Part shown: positions 1 to 9,974 of the stretch, in pieces
How positions within the stretch are numbered: position 1 is the first letter of the stretch
How the letters are laid out: each line of letters begins with the position of its first letter
Made by a program: the position numbers and the translations under genes
NCBI GenBank assembly: GCA_015680685.1
Contig: MNCI01001838.1
Coordinates: 136,483-198,482 of the forward strand
Origin: Gnetum montanum
Lineage: Eukaryota; Streptophyta; Gnetopsida; Gnetales; Gnetaceae
DNA length: 62,000 nucleotides
Reading direction: 5' to 3'
Notes under the pieces: model-generated
Told to the model about the DNA's origin: nothing
The model's input: only the letters and a program-made list of their open reading frames with translations
Databases searched by the model: none

Positions 1-477
1 CTCCTCACCATCGTTAGGAGGGGGAACATCTTTTGCTAAAGAACCCGTGATAAAGGGTTCCTCGTCTCCTATTTCGCTAAGGATGTGTGGGGCCTTACCC
101 TTCAACAATGTATGTTGGCTCTCCTGCCTTAAGTCTCTCATACATTGGGCATCTGTGGGATAATAATCCCTCATGTCAAAATCTTCCACAACATATTCAG
201 CATATAGCTCGGTCATGCCTATTTGTGCCAAGGCACGGAAAAGCATGTGAGAGATTGATTGATTTGGAGCTAACACAATGTTACCTTGCAAGTCTCTCCA
301 CCACAGTTGTTTTTCGTGATGGAGAACAAAAGTGAAATTAGGAATATACTCATCAGGATGAGTATATGTCATCTTATATTGTTTAGGACTTGGCTGATTT
401 TGGTTATGTTTTTTATCTTGCCGACTGTCTTGTGTGTGGTCCTTAGGTGGTGAGTTGCTCTTATGAGAAGAAGGCAT
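1..477 (-). CDS. Athila-type gag N-terminus, intact, runs off the left edge
   Basis: An uninterrupted frame of 159 codons runs from an ATG at 477-475 to the window edge. It begins MPSSHKSNSPPKDHTQDSR and contains WWRDLQGNIVLAPNQS and a later acidic stretch around YAEYVVEDFDMRDYYP. Gag proteins build the virus-like particle in which reverse transcription occurs. The identification rests on position: the frame starts 122 bp downstream (in element direction) of a primer binding site. It also rests on similarity to the decayed gag starts of two related elements in this window, near 31160 and 44190, which share the (W/Q)(R/H)DM/L-GNI motif and the same spacing from their primer sites. It is the only long gag frame here without stops, which points to a recent insertion. 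The C-terminal part lies outside the window. Confidence 0.8.
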   Translation of the reverse strand, partial: MPSSHKSNSPPKDHTQDSRQDKKHNQNQPSPKQYKMTYTHPDEYIPNFTFVLHHEKQLWWRDLQGNIVLAPNQSISHMLFRALAQIGMTELYAEYVVEDFDMRDYYPTDAQCMRDLRQESQHTLLKGKAPHILSEIGDEEPFITGSLAKDVPPPNDGEE

Positions 478-599
478 TTTTATCGCTGTGCTAAATTTAC
501 CATTATATAAATTTTCTCTCGATTAACCCAAAGGTTCGTTAAGGCTCACAACGATGTGAGTGATATCCCTTATGTTCTATTCAGTGCACAAACACTTAG
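478..599 (-). other. 5' leader of element A between primer site and gag
   Basis: Untranslated stretch between the primer site and the gag ATG. No conserved element was recognised. Confidence 0.5.
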
Positions 600-617
600 T
601 CCCTGGCAACGGTGCCA
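600..617 (-). other. Primer binding site, tRNA-Asp type
   Basis: The plus strand reads tccctggcaacggtgcca. This matches the 3' end of plant tRNA-Asp, tccccggcaacggcgcca from memory, except for two C-to-T changes. Reversed, it begins TGGCACC and lies one base inside the LTR end, where a minus-strand primer site belongs. A tRNA-Asp primer is typical of Athila elements. Confidence 0.75.
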
Positions 618-1029
618 ATGATGAGTGGTGAGGTGCCCCTACACTCAACCATATAAAACGAGCGTAGCACGCATGATCCAGTCGAACTCCACAGACTAAA
701 TGCCTAAACACCCCATGGAACACTTGGGGTTAATCATTCGTTGTCTTCCTAGACTTGTTGTTGTCACGGTGTATGGTTAAGTAAGTCTGAGGTATATGAT
801 TTTTCTGGTCTTTTATGGTTTTATATCCTATGCTAAAGGGTGAAGGGTTTAGAGAACTAACTAACTCTAACTAAGGACCTAAGTCTAAATTAACTAGTGT
901 CAGCATCCATTCCCACTTACCATACACACCCTGAACTATGCAACTGTGGCTACCAAACGCTAATCATTACTAGGATCACCACACGTAACGCACATGCTCG
1001 AAGTGGTCGTACTGAGGCATCTAACTAGC

Positions 1030-1200
1030 CTAAGCGTGATGAGCAGCCGATTCCTTGACTAGCCGTACACATCCATAGATGCTCGTAATCAAGTCATACT
1101 CATCGCGCATTCTAGGAGACAAGGATGAGAGAATCTAATCGTGATGACTAGTTGATTCCTTGGTTAGCCATACACATTCGTCAATGCTCGTAACCAAGTC
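1030..1200. repeat. Internal tandem duplication in LTR A
   Basis: Two copies of a unit of about 110 bp, starting near gcgtgatgagcagccgattc and again near tcgtgatgactagttgattc. Both end in gtaaccaagtc/gtaatcaagtc. The unit is absent from the other LTRs here. Confidence 0.6.
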
Positions 1201-1470
1201 GTACTCATGCCATGATAATGCATGTAATAAATGATAGGTAAGAAATAACAGATAATAAACCTATTCCATGCACTGCAAGGTTTATCCACAAAGCTAGTAT
1301 TTATTGCCGTACACAACTTGCGTTCAGGTACAAAGCTGCTCGAATAAAGATCTGTTCACTTGGGGACTCCTACTGTGGGCACATGGAAAATATTCTATCT
1401 CTGAAGTGATTAAACTACCAGAGCTTCGCTACTTCTAGCCTAGGATGAGAAATGAGGGGAGTGCCACCTC

Positions 1471-1672
1471 TTATTTATAGATTTGATGACGGACCGTAAT
1501 ATCGCATACGCAATAGCGCAGGGGACGACGCGCTATCGCATACGCGATATCGCATGGGATGCGATATCATGACGGCCGCAATATCGTGTACGCAATATCG
1601 CATGGGATGCGATATCGCGACAGCCACAATATCATGTACGTGATATCGCAGTGCATGTGATATCGCATCTCA
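1471..1672 (-). promoter_or_regulatory. U3 promoter: TATA box with CpG-rich hairpin repeats
   Basis: On the minus strand a TATA box (CTATAAATAA, 1480-1471) is preceded by about three units of roughly 50 bp at 1491-1672. Each unit holds self-complementary cores such as gcgatatcgc and gcatgggatgcgatatc. The placement upstream of TATA suggests a repeated promoter/enhancer element of the LTR. The CpG content is far above that of the surrounding DNA. Confidence 0.6.
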
Positions 1673-1675
1673 TCA

Positions 1676-2005
1676 CTTGGTAACCTAGCAACACTTAATG
1701 TTTGGTTGCCCAACAGTGCTATATGTGTTTAGGAAAGTGGGGCGGTTACTTGTGTTAGGCTAGCTAGGTGATAGACATTAGTTTTAATCTACTCTATCGT
1801 TTGTTCTTGTTGGAGGTGATTACATCCATAAAACATAAATAATAAAAATTCATATACCTTAATTACACTTAAACCATATCCTTAAGCCTCACAAGTGTAG
1901 TTGGGAAGACAACGAACACTCTCAACACCATTTCACTTCCTAGAGAAACTAGTGTATGAGATAGTTATAGGCCCACGTAATTCGGCCAGATCACGTGTGA
2001 TGCTC
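1676..2005 (+). repeat. Plus-strand Athila-type LTR fragment
   Basis: This stretch is the reverse complement of the middle and gag-proximal part of LTR C. Shared blocks include cctagctagcctaacacaagt, in reverse orientation near 1755, and the block around aagtgtagttgggaagacaa near 1890. It starts exactly where LTR A ends, so element A appears to have inserted into it. It fades out near 2005 without a clean LTR end. Confidence 0.6.
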
Positions 2006-2394
2006 ATTAGTAACTATAAGAAATTGTTCTAGTTTCAATTTTATTTTCTAGGACACAAGATCACCTTTGCGCTATTGCCATAGACAATACTTTCTATTGA
2101 AGAAAAAGCATGCTAAGAAGTCTTGCAATTATTTGACAAAAATGTTAGTTGATATGCTAATAGTGAGAACTCTAATGATCATGCTTTAGGAAAGTATCAC
2201 TTGGCACCATCGAAGAGTCTCCAAGTCACTAAGTATTCAAGAGTAGACTTAAGGTGGACTACATTTCAATGTCCCCAAGCACCTATGAGCATAATATCAA
2301 AACAATACATATGTAAACTATTAGCCCATGAGTTAGGAGCATCACAAGAATGTCTTGATAGTCATATAGGTGATTAAACCAATGTAGCACATAC
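2006..2394. other. No gene recognised
   Basis: AT-rich DNA forming the left host flank of element C. No reading frame, repeat or motif that I can name. Confidence 0.4.
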
Positions 2395-2399
2395 ATAAT

Positions 2400-2641
2400 T
2401 GATGAGTAGCTAAGTACCCCTATGCTCAACTATATGAATCACTAAGTCATTACATGTGATTTAGTCGAATTCCATGGACCTATGGTTATCTAATGCACTA
2501 GCTCCTCTAGGAAGTGAAATGGGCATTGAGAATGTTCATTGTCTTCCCAACTACACTTGTGAATTTTAAGGGTATGGTTTAAGTGTAATTGCGGTATATG
2601 ATTTTTCTTATTTTATATTTTATGAGTTTGATTGCCTACAA
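2400..2641 (-). repeat. 3' LTR of element C, part 1
   Basis: Aligns closely with 31320-31560 and stops at gattgccTACAA, where element T begins. It continues at 22510. Confidence 0.85.
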
Positions 2642-3570
2642 TGAAACACCACCAAATTCAGACTCTTGGGTCTCAATTGCAAATTTGGCTAAGTGTCAAA
2701 ACTTGATAAATTTTGTCTAAGTGTTGATACTATGCCCCCACTACTAGAGCGTAGTCAACGTACTTGACACTAATAGTCCATATTTGCAAAAATTTTTGAA
2801 GTGTAAATAGTAGCTACAAATTTTTCTAAGTGTCCTAACTACACTCACCCTATCAAGACTACACTCCAGAGTGTAGTCAACCTTGGAATGACCAGTTTTG
2901 CAAATTTTCCTAAGTGTCAAGCTAGAGGCTACTAAGCATGTATGGAATGGACAAAACAGTTTGGCTACTACACTCTAGAGTGTAGTTAGCGTAGTTTTCA
3001 TGGGTGCGTCATCTTTGCTAGATTTTTTCAAGTGTTAGGGCTATGCTCACACCTCTATGGCTACACTCTAGAGCATAGCTAGTGTAGCCATCATAGAGCA
3101 TCATTTTTTGGCAAGATTTGCCTAACTCCTTGGGCTACACTTTAGAGCATAGTCAGTGTAGTCTGCCATAACTACCTCTAGAAGCCCTCAAAACTTAGCA
3201 CCAACCTACATCTCAACTTCAACATTTTTTTGGCAAGTAAGATTAGCAAGTTTTGTCTCTTTTGCATCCCCCATTTGCCCCAAAAATTGTACCTATGCTT
3301 GACACCACTCAGAAGAGTGGGTAGCATAGTCCTAGAGGGTAGTCTCCAAATTGCACTATTTTACACTATTTTTAGGTACTTTGTGATTTGTTCGATACTT
3401 ACACATGTAGTCTTGGCAATATAGTCATAGTTTGGCAATCTCACGGGGTCCATTAGAGCGCACCAGTAGAACACCATTTTGCTTTAGTGGGAGCATAGTT
3501 GGGGCTAGCATAGTCCTAGCTACCCCTTTGCCACTTGGTGTCGATCTACGATTCATGCTAACCCTAGTCC

Positions 3571-3578
3571 TATAAATG
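3571..3578 (+). promoter_or_regulatory. TATA box of the 5' LTR of T
   Basis: TATAAATG in the context agtcctataaatgccc. The same context recurs in the 3' LTR at 21766 (TATAAATA). It is the best TATA candidate in this LTR. Confidence 0.55.
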
Positions 3579-3644
3579 CCCTTACACTTCACATTTTAGG
3601 GGTTGACATTAAGCACCCTTAGCATCTTGGCAAACTTTGGGACA

Positions 3645-3715
3645 CCACTAGACACTGTTGCACACCACTACGACACTGTTGCACACCACTACGACACTGT
3701 TGCACACTACCTAGC
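3645..3715 (+). repeat. Short tandem repeat in the 5' LTR of T
   Basis: Three units of about 24 bp containing gacactgttgcacaccacta. The 3' LTR has only two at 21880-21930, so copy number changed after insertion. Confidence 0.7.
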
Positions 3716-4280
3716 ACATCATTGACCATTATAGCTTGTAGGAAATCATGATAGCCAACCTAGTAGGCTCAGACTCCATGAAGAGCATCAATTTCCATAG
3801 CCAAAAACCTTGAGACTATGACTATGCTTGCCTACTATGCCTATTGTACATCGCATACCTTCTAAACTTTCCTTTGTAATTGACTATGCTCCCCTGCACC
3901 CCGCCCCACCCCCCATTTGGGATGGTGTTGCTTTCTCTTTCACCTACATCTTGCACAATTTTAGCATTTTCTCTTGCATTTTAGCATTCTATTCACATTT
4001 TTCATTATTTAAGCACATATTCATGTATTTGTGTCCTCATTTTTATGCTTGAAACACCTGCTATGCTTACACATGTGGACATCATGAAAAATCGTATCAA
4101 CACCTTAACACTCATTCCATCGTAACACCCATAAGTCCCAATTCAATAAACAAGACTGTCTTGGGCACATTGCCTTCATTCCCAGTAGGCCCTTGTAAGG
4201 AAGCGAGGTCAAGACTGTGTGACCGTAGACCTCTCAGTGTCCCATTCCAGCATTCGATGTTTTTGGTCAGTACAATCTTC

Positions 4281-4297
4281 TAGTGTTAGAAGGAGGG
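4281..4297 (+). other. Probable decayed primer binding site of T
   Basis: TAGTGTTAGAAGGAGGG lies six bases after the LTR end. It differs by three transitions from TGGCGCTAGAAGGAGGG, the primer-site sequence I recall for Tat elements. The position fits; the identity is from memory. Confidence 0.45.
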
Positions 4298-4653
4298 CCT
4301 TTGCCATTCCCTTCTTTGGCCATCCCTTGGTTGTTGCCTTGCATGCTCTCTACACCCTGTACAGATTGGTCTCTGTTGTTGGTTCCCCTTGAACCTCTCT
4401 TGACAACACCAGTGTTCACACTTAGCCAAATTCTGGATCTTCAACAGAGCATAGCTAGCTCTAGCATAGGGAGTGTAGTAAGCTCTGAGTATAGTCCTAG
4501 AGTTAGGAATTTATAGTTAGTCATTTGTTTTTGCATTTTATAGTTAGCCATTTTTTCAGCAGTTGCATACTTAGCCATTTTTCTACATTTTAGCACTTAG
4601 CCATTTTTCTTTTTTTTATCGCATAAGCAACCTTTTGCATTTTCCTTTGCACC
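4298..4653 (+). other. Leader of element T
   Basis: Untranslated stretch with several gtatag/gcatag motifs like those in the LTR and T-rich repeats around ttagccattttt (4545-4610). Confidence 0.4.
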
Positions 4654-7600
4654 ATGAATCCTGAGCAACCTTTAACCTCTACTATGAGCATAATTGTTGT
4701 CTATCCCATTTAGTAGGAAATATAGATTGACCTTCCTAGGGTTGGGGCCCTTATCATAGCACAGAGGCAATCTCTTAGGTAGTGCAACTTGCCTCCTGAG
4801 ATCATGGTGTTCAACAATAAGAAATATAATTTTGTTTGAGTGAAACTTCAAGTGAGTTTGCCGTTAGACAGCTAGGAAATGAAAGCCAAATGTAGTTATG
4901 AGATTACTAGTGGATAACCTTATCTATAACATGAGCTGTGAAGGAGGGATGGACTACAAGAAGCCCCTTTAGGAGGAGCTGGACGAGTTTGAGGCTCAAT
5001 CCGAGCATGAGAATCCATTCCATGCCTCATTCTAGTAGATACTATTTACTTTCATTCTTTATATGTCCTACAGACCAATGTTGCTGCCCAGGTCAACCCA
5101 TTGTGGTAACTCACTAGATGCTATAGATGCATCGAGGTGCTGCCTCGTCGTTTAGCCTTCCCTTCATCATTCCTTCACAGCCTTCAAAACCTATTTAGTC
5201 TATTCAACCCATTTAGCTTGTTTAGGTCATCTAGCTTTTTGTAGCAATAATCGTTGTGCCTACGCAACCCTACATGCACACCATGCATGTTCCTCCCCTA
5301 TTGTACATGACTTAGGCATTATTTGTTCCACCTATTGTGTCAGCACTCTTTACAATGACCCAACCCACAAACCCATGATGGGGCCCAAGTGCTATGTCCA
5401 TGGCACAGCCCATGCAATAAGCATCATGTGTGGTCACACAACTCGGAGTTGGATCGTGGGCCACCCACTAACTACAGTGGGTAGCAACCCATGTAGCTTG
5501 CCACTATAACCACACCTAGCTTGGATCAAGCATTCTAGTTGATTCGAAGCCTTACCAAAGAGGTTAAGTGGCTTAAGGTTGCCTCCTTAGAAACTATCCA
5601 TGTGATGGACTTTTACGAGGATGATCTAATTAGTCACGTAGTCCCACCACTAACATTTCCCATTGGGGTCTTGCTCTCTCAATTCACTAAATACAATGGT
5701 GAAGGGAACCCTAATGCCCATCTGGTCACCTTCTAGTTAGAATGCCTCCTACTACAGGCATGGCCGAATGTCATCATTCATGTGTTTGTCATGTCCCTAA
5801 TTGAAAAGACACTAGATTGGTACCATGTGCTCCCCAAGGCCTCCATAACTTCTTTGAAGTGATTGCTTACCCAATTTGTTCAAATATAACTTGAAGCTTG
5901 AGATGACCTTGGACCAATTGATGCAAGTAAACTAGGGCCACTTAGAGCCTATGCAAAAATTCATCTAGCGGTGGAGCGCATCACTTAATAAGATCTGTAA
6001 GCCTATTGTGGAGACACACTTGCTGGCCATTGTCAAAGGCATAGTAAATGACTTCATCAAGTTAAAACTGTACTACCTTGCCCTGTAATCCTTAAGCCAA
6101 GCATTTTCTTAAACTAAGAGCATTCAGGATGTAGCGGAGGCTAGCAAGGATTTGGCCTACATGGCCTACAAAAACCTACATGGAAAGAATGAGAAAGATA
6201 AGGACAAAGGTAAGTAGACAACCACAACTATTACAACGGTGGCCAACAAGGCTAAGCTGGCCAACACCAAACCAATGGCCAAGCCATCCAAGGCTCTGGC
6301 CAAGAACAACAAGGTGGCTAGCCCTAGCATAGTAGCAAACAACCAGTCTGCATTATCAGTAGCCATGACACTACTTTCCATAAGGCCTAACTTCAAGTGC
6401 AAGGATCACTCAAAGTATACATTGTTGTCCATCAAGCAGTCAAAGTTGTTGGACCAACTGCTTCATGTTAGACACATCCAGTACAAGAAAATTTCAAAGG
6501 ATGCTTGCAACTAGCATGACTGATATTGTGAGCTCCTTAGAAATCCTTTAGCTACACTTCTTAATGAGCCTTCAGTCCCTAAGCATTTCATATTAGATCA
6601 GTTTTTTTAGTATCATCAACAGCAAGGTTATGACATGGACTTCTGCATGGCTTTGTAAGATGACATCCAATGCATGATTGATAAGGGTGAGTTGGTCCTT
6701 AACACTACCAACCCAATGCACCCCTAGAACTAATTAATGGGGGTTTACAATGACCTTCTTAATGCAAGTGGTGTAGAGTATTTCATCAATGCCATCAGTG
6801 TTGATGATGACTTAGAATCGGCACGAGAGCCATTTGTGGTTCATGTGCCCTCTGGTAACATTAGGGCCTCCTCGACATCAACCAGTCCTAGGATCCTTTC
6901 GTCATCAAAGCACCACCTCAGGCACCCATAACACCATTTGTGGTTAGGACCCCATAGCACATTGCAGTTGCAACAGCCTTAACACCCTTTGTTGTAAGGG
7001 TGCTACAACATGTGGCTCCCTGCATGTTGGAAGCTTGATGGTAAGTAATGCATTGGCCCCTGCTCACCCATGACCCCATCTTGCAAGCAATGTCAACAAA
7101 CAAAAAAGATTGCAAACTAGGAGGCCTAATGAGTGCCTCATCGATCAAATGCTTAGGCAACACCAAGAGCAAAGGGCATTAGGCCCACCAAAGCCTATCC
7201 CCTTGTCTTCGATCTAAATGGCCCAACCAACTGAGGACGCTGCAACAACAAGCAAGCAACAATGGAGCATTGAGGCTCTAGCAACCAGCAATCAACACCA
7301 AAGCACTGAGGCTTTGGCAACTAGCAACCAACAAAGGAGCACTAAAGCTCCAAAGCAAACAAAATAAGCAAGGCCCAAATCCCCTCCATGAGAGATTCAT
7401 CTCTTGGGCTAAATGGAGGAGGTGAAGGCCACCAACAATAAGGCAGTAGACAATGGCAAAGATTTCCTTGATGCATTGGTGCAAGTCAAGTAGGATTTGA
7501 AACAAAAAAACTACAATGTTAAGCTTGTATGACTTGGTAATTTTCTCCTTCACCCATTGTGAAGCATTAGTGTGCATGTTGACCTCTATCCTTATCACGG

Positions 7601-8365
7601 AGGACATCCTAGTGGATGAATAATCGATTCACATTGTGATGTTGCATCCTCCCTTGCAAGAATTGAGTTTAATGCCCTTGACATTTTGTAATGAGGCAAT
7701 CAAGGTGGACTCTAAGAAGGGTCAAGTTATTACTCCATCAATTTTCATCACTATCCATGTGGGAGAATGTAGAATCTATAGGGTGCATGTTGATAATAGG
7801 GCAGCAACCAATGTTGTCCCATACACAGTTATTGACAAGCTGGGTCTTGCTAACCAAATTTAACCAATAAAGACAACATGCTCAAAATCCTTTCATGGGT
7901 CAAGTGTTGTCATAAGGGGAACTATCATGATAACCTTTGTGGTAAGGGAGCAATTCCCCACCACCACTAAGTCCATAGTGGTTGAGAAGATGCCAGGTTT
8001 CAACTTGATCTTGGGTTAGGCCCTGGTTAGCCTAGCTGCAAGCCATCTCCTCCCTAATCCATCAAGAAATTCACCTTCCATATAAATGTGGAGAGGTTAT
8101 CATACACTATGACAATGCAACTCCTCTAACCATCAGCAACATTGACACAGAACAGGGGTTAGAGGTGGAGTCCCCTGACAACACACCTCCCGCAAAAGAT
8201 CAAGGAAAAATTTGTGAAGTAGACCAACCTGAAGAGCCAATGAAAGCCCTGACACTTTGGAAGATGCTTTGTGGGCAGAATTGCCCTTTAACATAGCTGA
8301 TAAATCTCAAGGTGAATATTGTATTATGCCCTCTAGGTCCTATGTGCCCCCTAACTTACACTAGA
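4654..8365 (+). pseudogene. gag-protease of element T, decayed
   Basis: The ATG at 4654 starts MNPEQPLTSTMS; in-frame stops follow soon after. The gag core is at 5539-5900: FTKYNGEGNPNAHL, then after a TAG a run ending in DWYHVLPKASI. This matches the pattern of plant retrotransposon gag domains (a 'KYDG..DP..HL' block, then 'A..W...LP..SI'). A lysine- and alanine-rich basic stretch follows at 6190-6500. The aspartic protease is at about 7640-7860: VHVDNRAATNVVPYTVIDKLG, where the usual D-x-G is D-N-R, so the active-site glycine is lost. An acidic linker (7870-8365) leads toward pol but meets stops, and RT only resumes 6.9 kb downstream. Clearly a fossil. Confidence 0.75.
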
Positions 8366-8439
8366 TTAGGAAACAACTTTGTGACTAAGGCATTCCCTTG
8401 ACACAATAGGCATTGGGTCCCTACCTATCCCACTTTTGC

Positions 8440-8690
8440 ATGTTTTCCTTGTTTGCATTTTGATTGTGTTTTACATTAGCTTATTTATTAGTATTTTTTT
8501 GCATTGTTTATTTTACATGTGTTCATTTCTTCCACTTGTGCATTTTCGCTATGTTTACACTTTTGCTTAATTACCTTTTCATAGTAGTTTACATTAAAAA
8601 AATAGAAAAATGCATAAAAATCATAAGGCCCAAAGATTCCAAAACATCATGCCCCACTAAGGCCTAAAAATGGCAATCTTTCCTTCTTTT
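8440..8690 (+). other. T-rich spacer after protease
   Basis: Pyrimidine-rich DNA with repeated tgcattt/tacattt words. An open frame of about 67 codons here (8464-8667) is low-complexity and has no gene character. Confidence 0.4.
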
Positions 8691-8955
8691 ATCGCATGGC
8701 CCAAAATGGCCTAAAATTACTAGCATGGCCCACCATAGCCTTAAATTGGCATCCTACAGCCCAAAAAGGCCTTAAATTATTACATAGCCTACTAAGGCCT
8801 AAAACTAGCATTTCATGGCCTAAATTGACAAAAAAATTTTGTTATCACATGGCCAAAAATTTTCTTAAACTATCATTGGGGCCCGAAATGGCCTAAAACT
8901 CTCAAAATTTTGTCTACACATGTGGCTCAAAATGGCCTAAAACTAGCAATCACTA
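8690..8955 (+). repeat. Short tandem repeat array 1 of element T
   Basis: About seven units of roughly 33 bp with the core atggcccaaaatggcctaaa and variants (gcctactaaggcctaaaact). The same theme recurs at 14935-15130 and 18785-19215, on both sides of pol. Confidence 0.65.
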
Positions 8956-8960
8956 TAGCC

Positions 8961-9895
8961 TGATTACATTAACTTACTGCAACACATAGTAAAAACATAG
9001 TAATGAAGTGTCAAATGATCGACGTGTTTACTAGGCCACGTATACAAGACCTCGTATAGGCGGCCACGTCGATGCAGCCCCATATACGCGATGGGGCCAC
9101 ATCGATGCATCCTTCCATGCATTAACGTGGCCTCGTTTACGTGACACCTATTTTGGCCTCTAGATAAGTGGGCTCCCGCCACACTTATTGACCTTTTTTT
9201 TAGTTGTAGTGAAGCTCTTGTAGTTTCAAGTGCCCATATTAGGTGTAAAGAAGGTGTCCAGCTCTTTATTCGAGTGTTGATGTATCTGAGCCCATTGGCG
9301 TGAACGATAATAAAGATGAGCTTTCAAGCATTCCTTGCAGCATTTGGACTTAGTCATTCAATGAATTTAATAGCTTAATATTTCTATGATTTGATACTTA
9401 CTTAAGTTTATCTTATTATTAGTTTAATCACTATCACTCATTCATAGTTCATAGAAACCATAAGTACAACCATCTTGAACGTAAACCCAACACTTAGTAA
9501 CCTAGTGGCACTTAACGTCTGGTAACCCAGTAGTGGTTAGGGGATGCTCAGGACATGCTCGGAAGATGGGATTGGATACTTATGCTAGGAATAGTTAGGA
9601 TACATATTAGGATAATTATAGATTAGATAATATTTCATTCCTTACTTTCCATACCTTAATTATATGCCAAAAGATAAAGTAAAAAGCCATAAAATCAATT
9701 GCCTCAATCTCACTTAACCATAGCCACTAGAACATCACAAGTGAGATTAGGAAGACAATGACCATTCTAATCCAAGGTTTTTCTAGTTAGGGTCTAGTGT
9801 ATGCAAAGTGCTTATAGTCTATGGAATTCAATTGAGTTGCGTGTGAATGCCCGTGATTCGTATGGTTGGGCGTAGGGGTACCTAGCCACTCATCA
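8961..9895 (+). repeat. Solo Athila-type LTR inside element T
   Basis: Plus-strand LTR from TGATTACATT to ...CCACTCATCA. Blocks match the reversed LTRs of the Athila-type elements, for example ctttattcgagtgttgatgt near 9262 and aggaagacaatgaccatt near 9748. No primer site follows at 9896 and no interior accompanies it, so it is a solo LTR. Flanks are tatag (8954-8958) and catag (9896-9900), only a near-match for a target duplication. Confidence 0.65.
9005..9168 (+). promoter_or_regulatory. U3 repeats and decayed TATA region of the solo LTR
   Basis: CpG-rich ggccacgt/cgatgca repeats (9030-9145) precede tagataag at 9161, at the place where related LTRs have TATAAAT. The arrangement mirrors LTR A. 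Confidence 0.4.
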
Positions 9896-9974
9896 CATAG
9901 AAAATAAATATAAAATTCTACTCATCACATACTTCACATAGCAAAGATTTACTACGTCTCATTAAAGATAGAAT

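Larger units (their letters stand above)
619..1675 (-). repeat. 5' LTR of element A (Athila type)
   Basis: The sequence is bounded by tgatgagtgg at the primer-site side and by ctcatca at the far side, giving TGATGA...TCATCA ends on the minus strand. Its first 350 bases align with the other Athila-type LTRs of the window (2400, 31320, 32700, 44351, 46032, 51569). The U3 part carries CpG-rich repeats next to a TATA box. At 1057 bp it is longer than its relatives (about 860-890 bp), mainly through those repeats and a duplicated stretch at 1030-1190. Confidence 0.75.
2642..4274 (+). repeat. 5' LTR of element T
   Basis: Direct repeat of 20822-22504. The two copies differ mostly by C/T and G/A changes and small indels, so the insertion is old. 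It carries several imperfect palindromes built on CTCTAGAG (near 2865, 2980, 3065, 3140), a TATA box at 3571, three copies of a unit of about 24 bp at 3645-3715 and a C-rich stretch near 3895. Confidence 0.85.

Noticed and set aside
6166-6514. Two opposed open frames at the basic stretch of gag
   Set aside because: The plus-strand frame is the lysine/alanine-rich gag part; the minus-strand hydrophobic frame is its antisense shadow.
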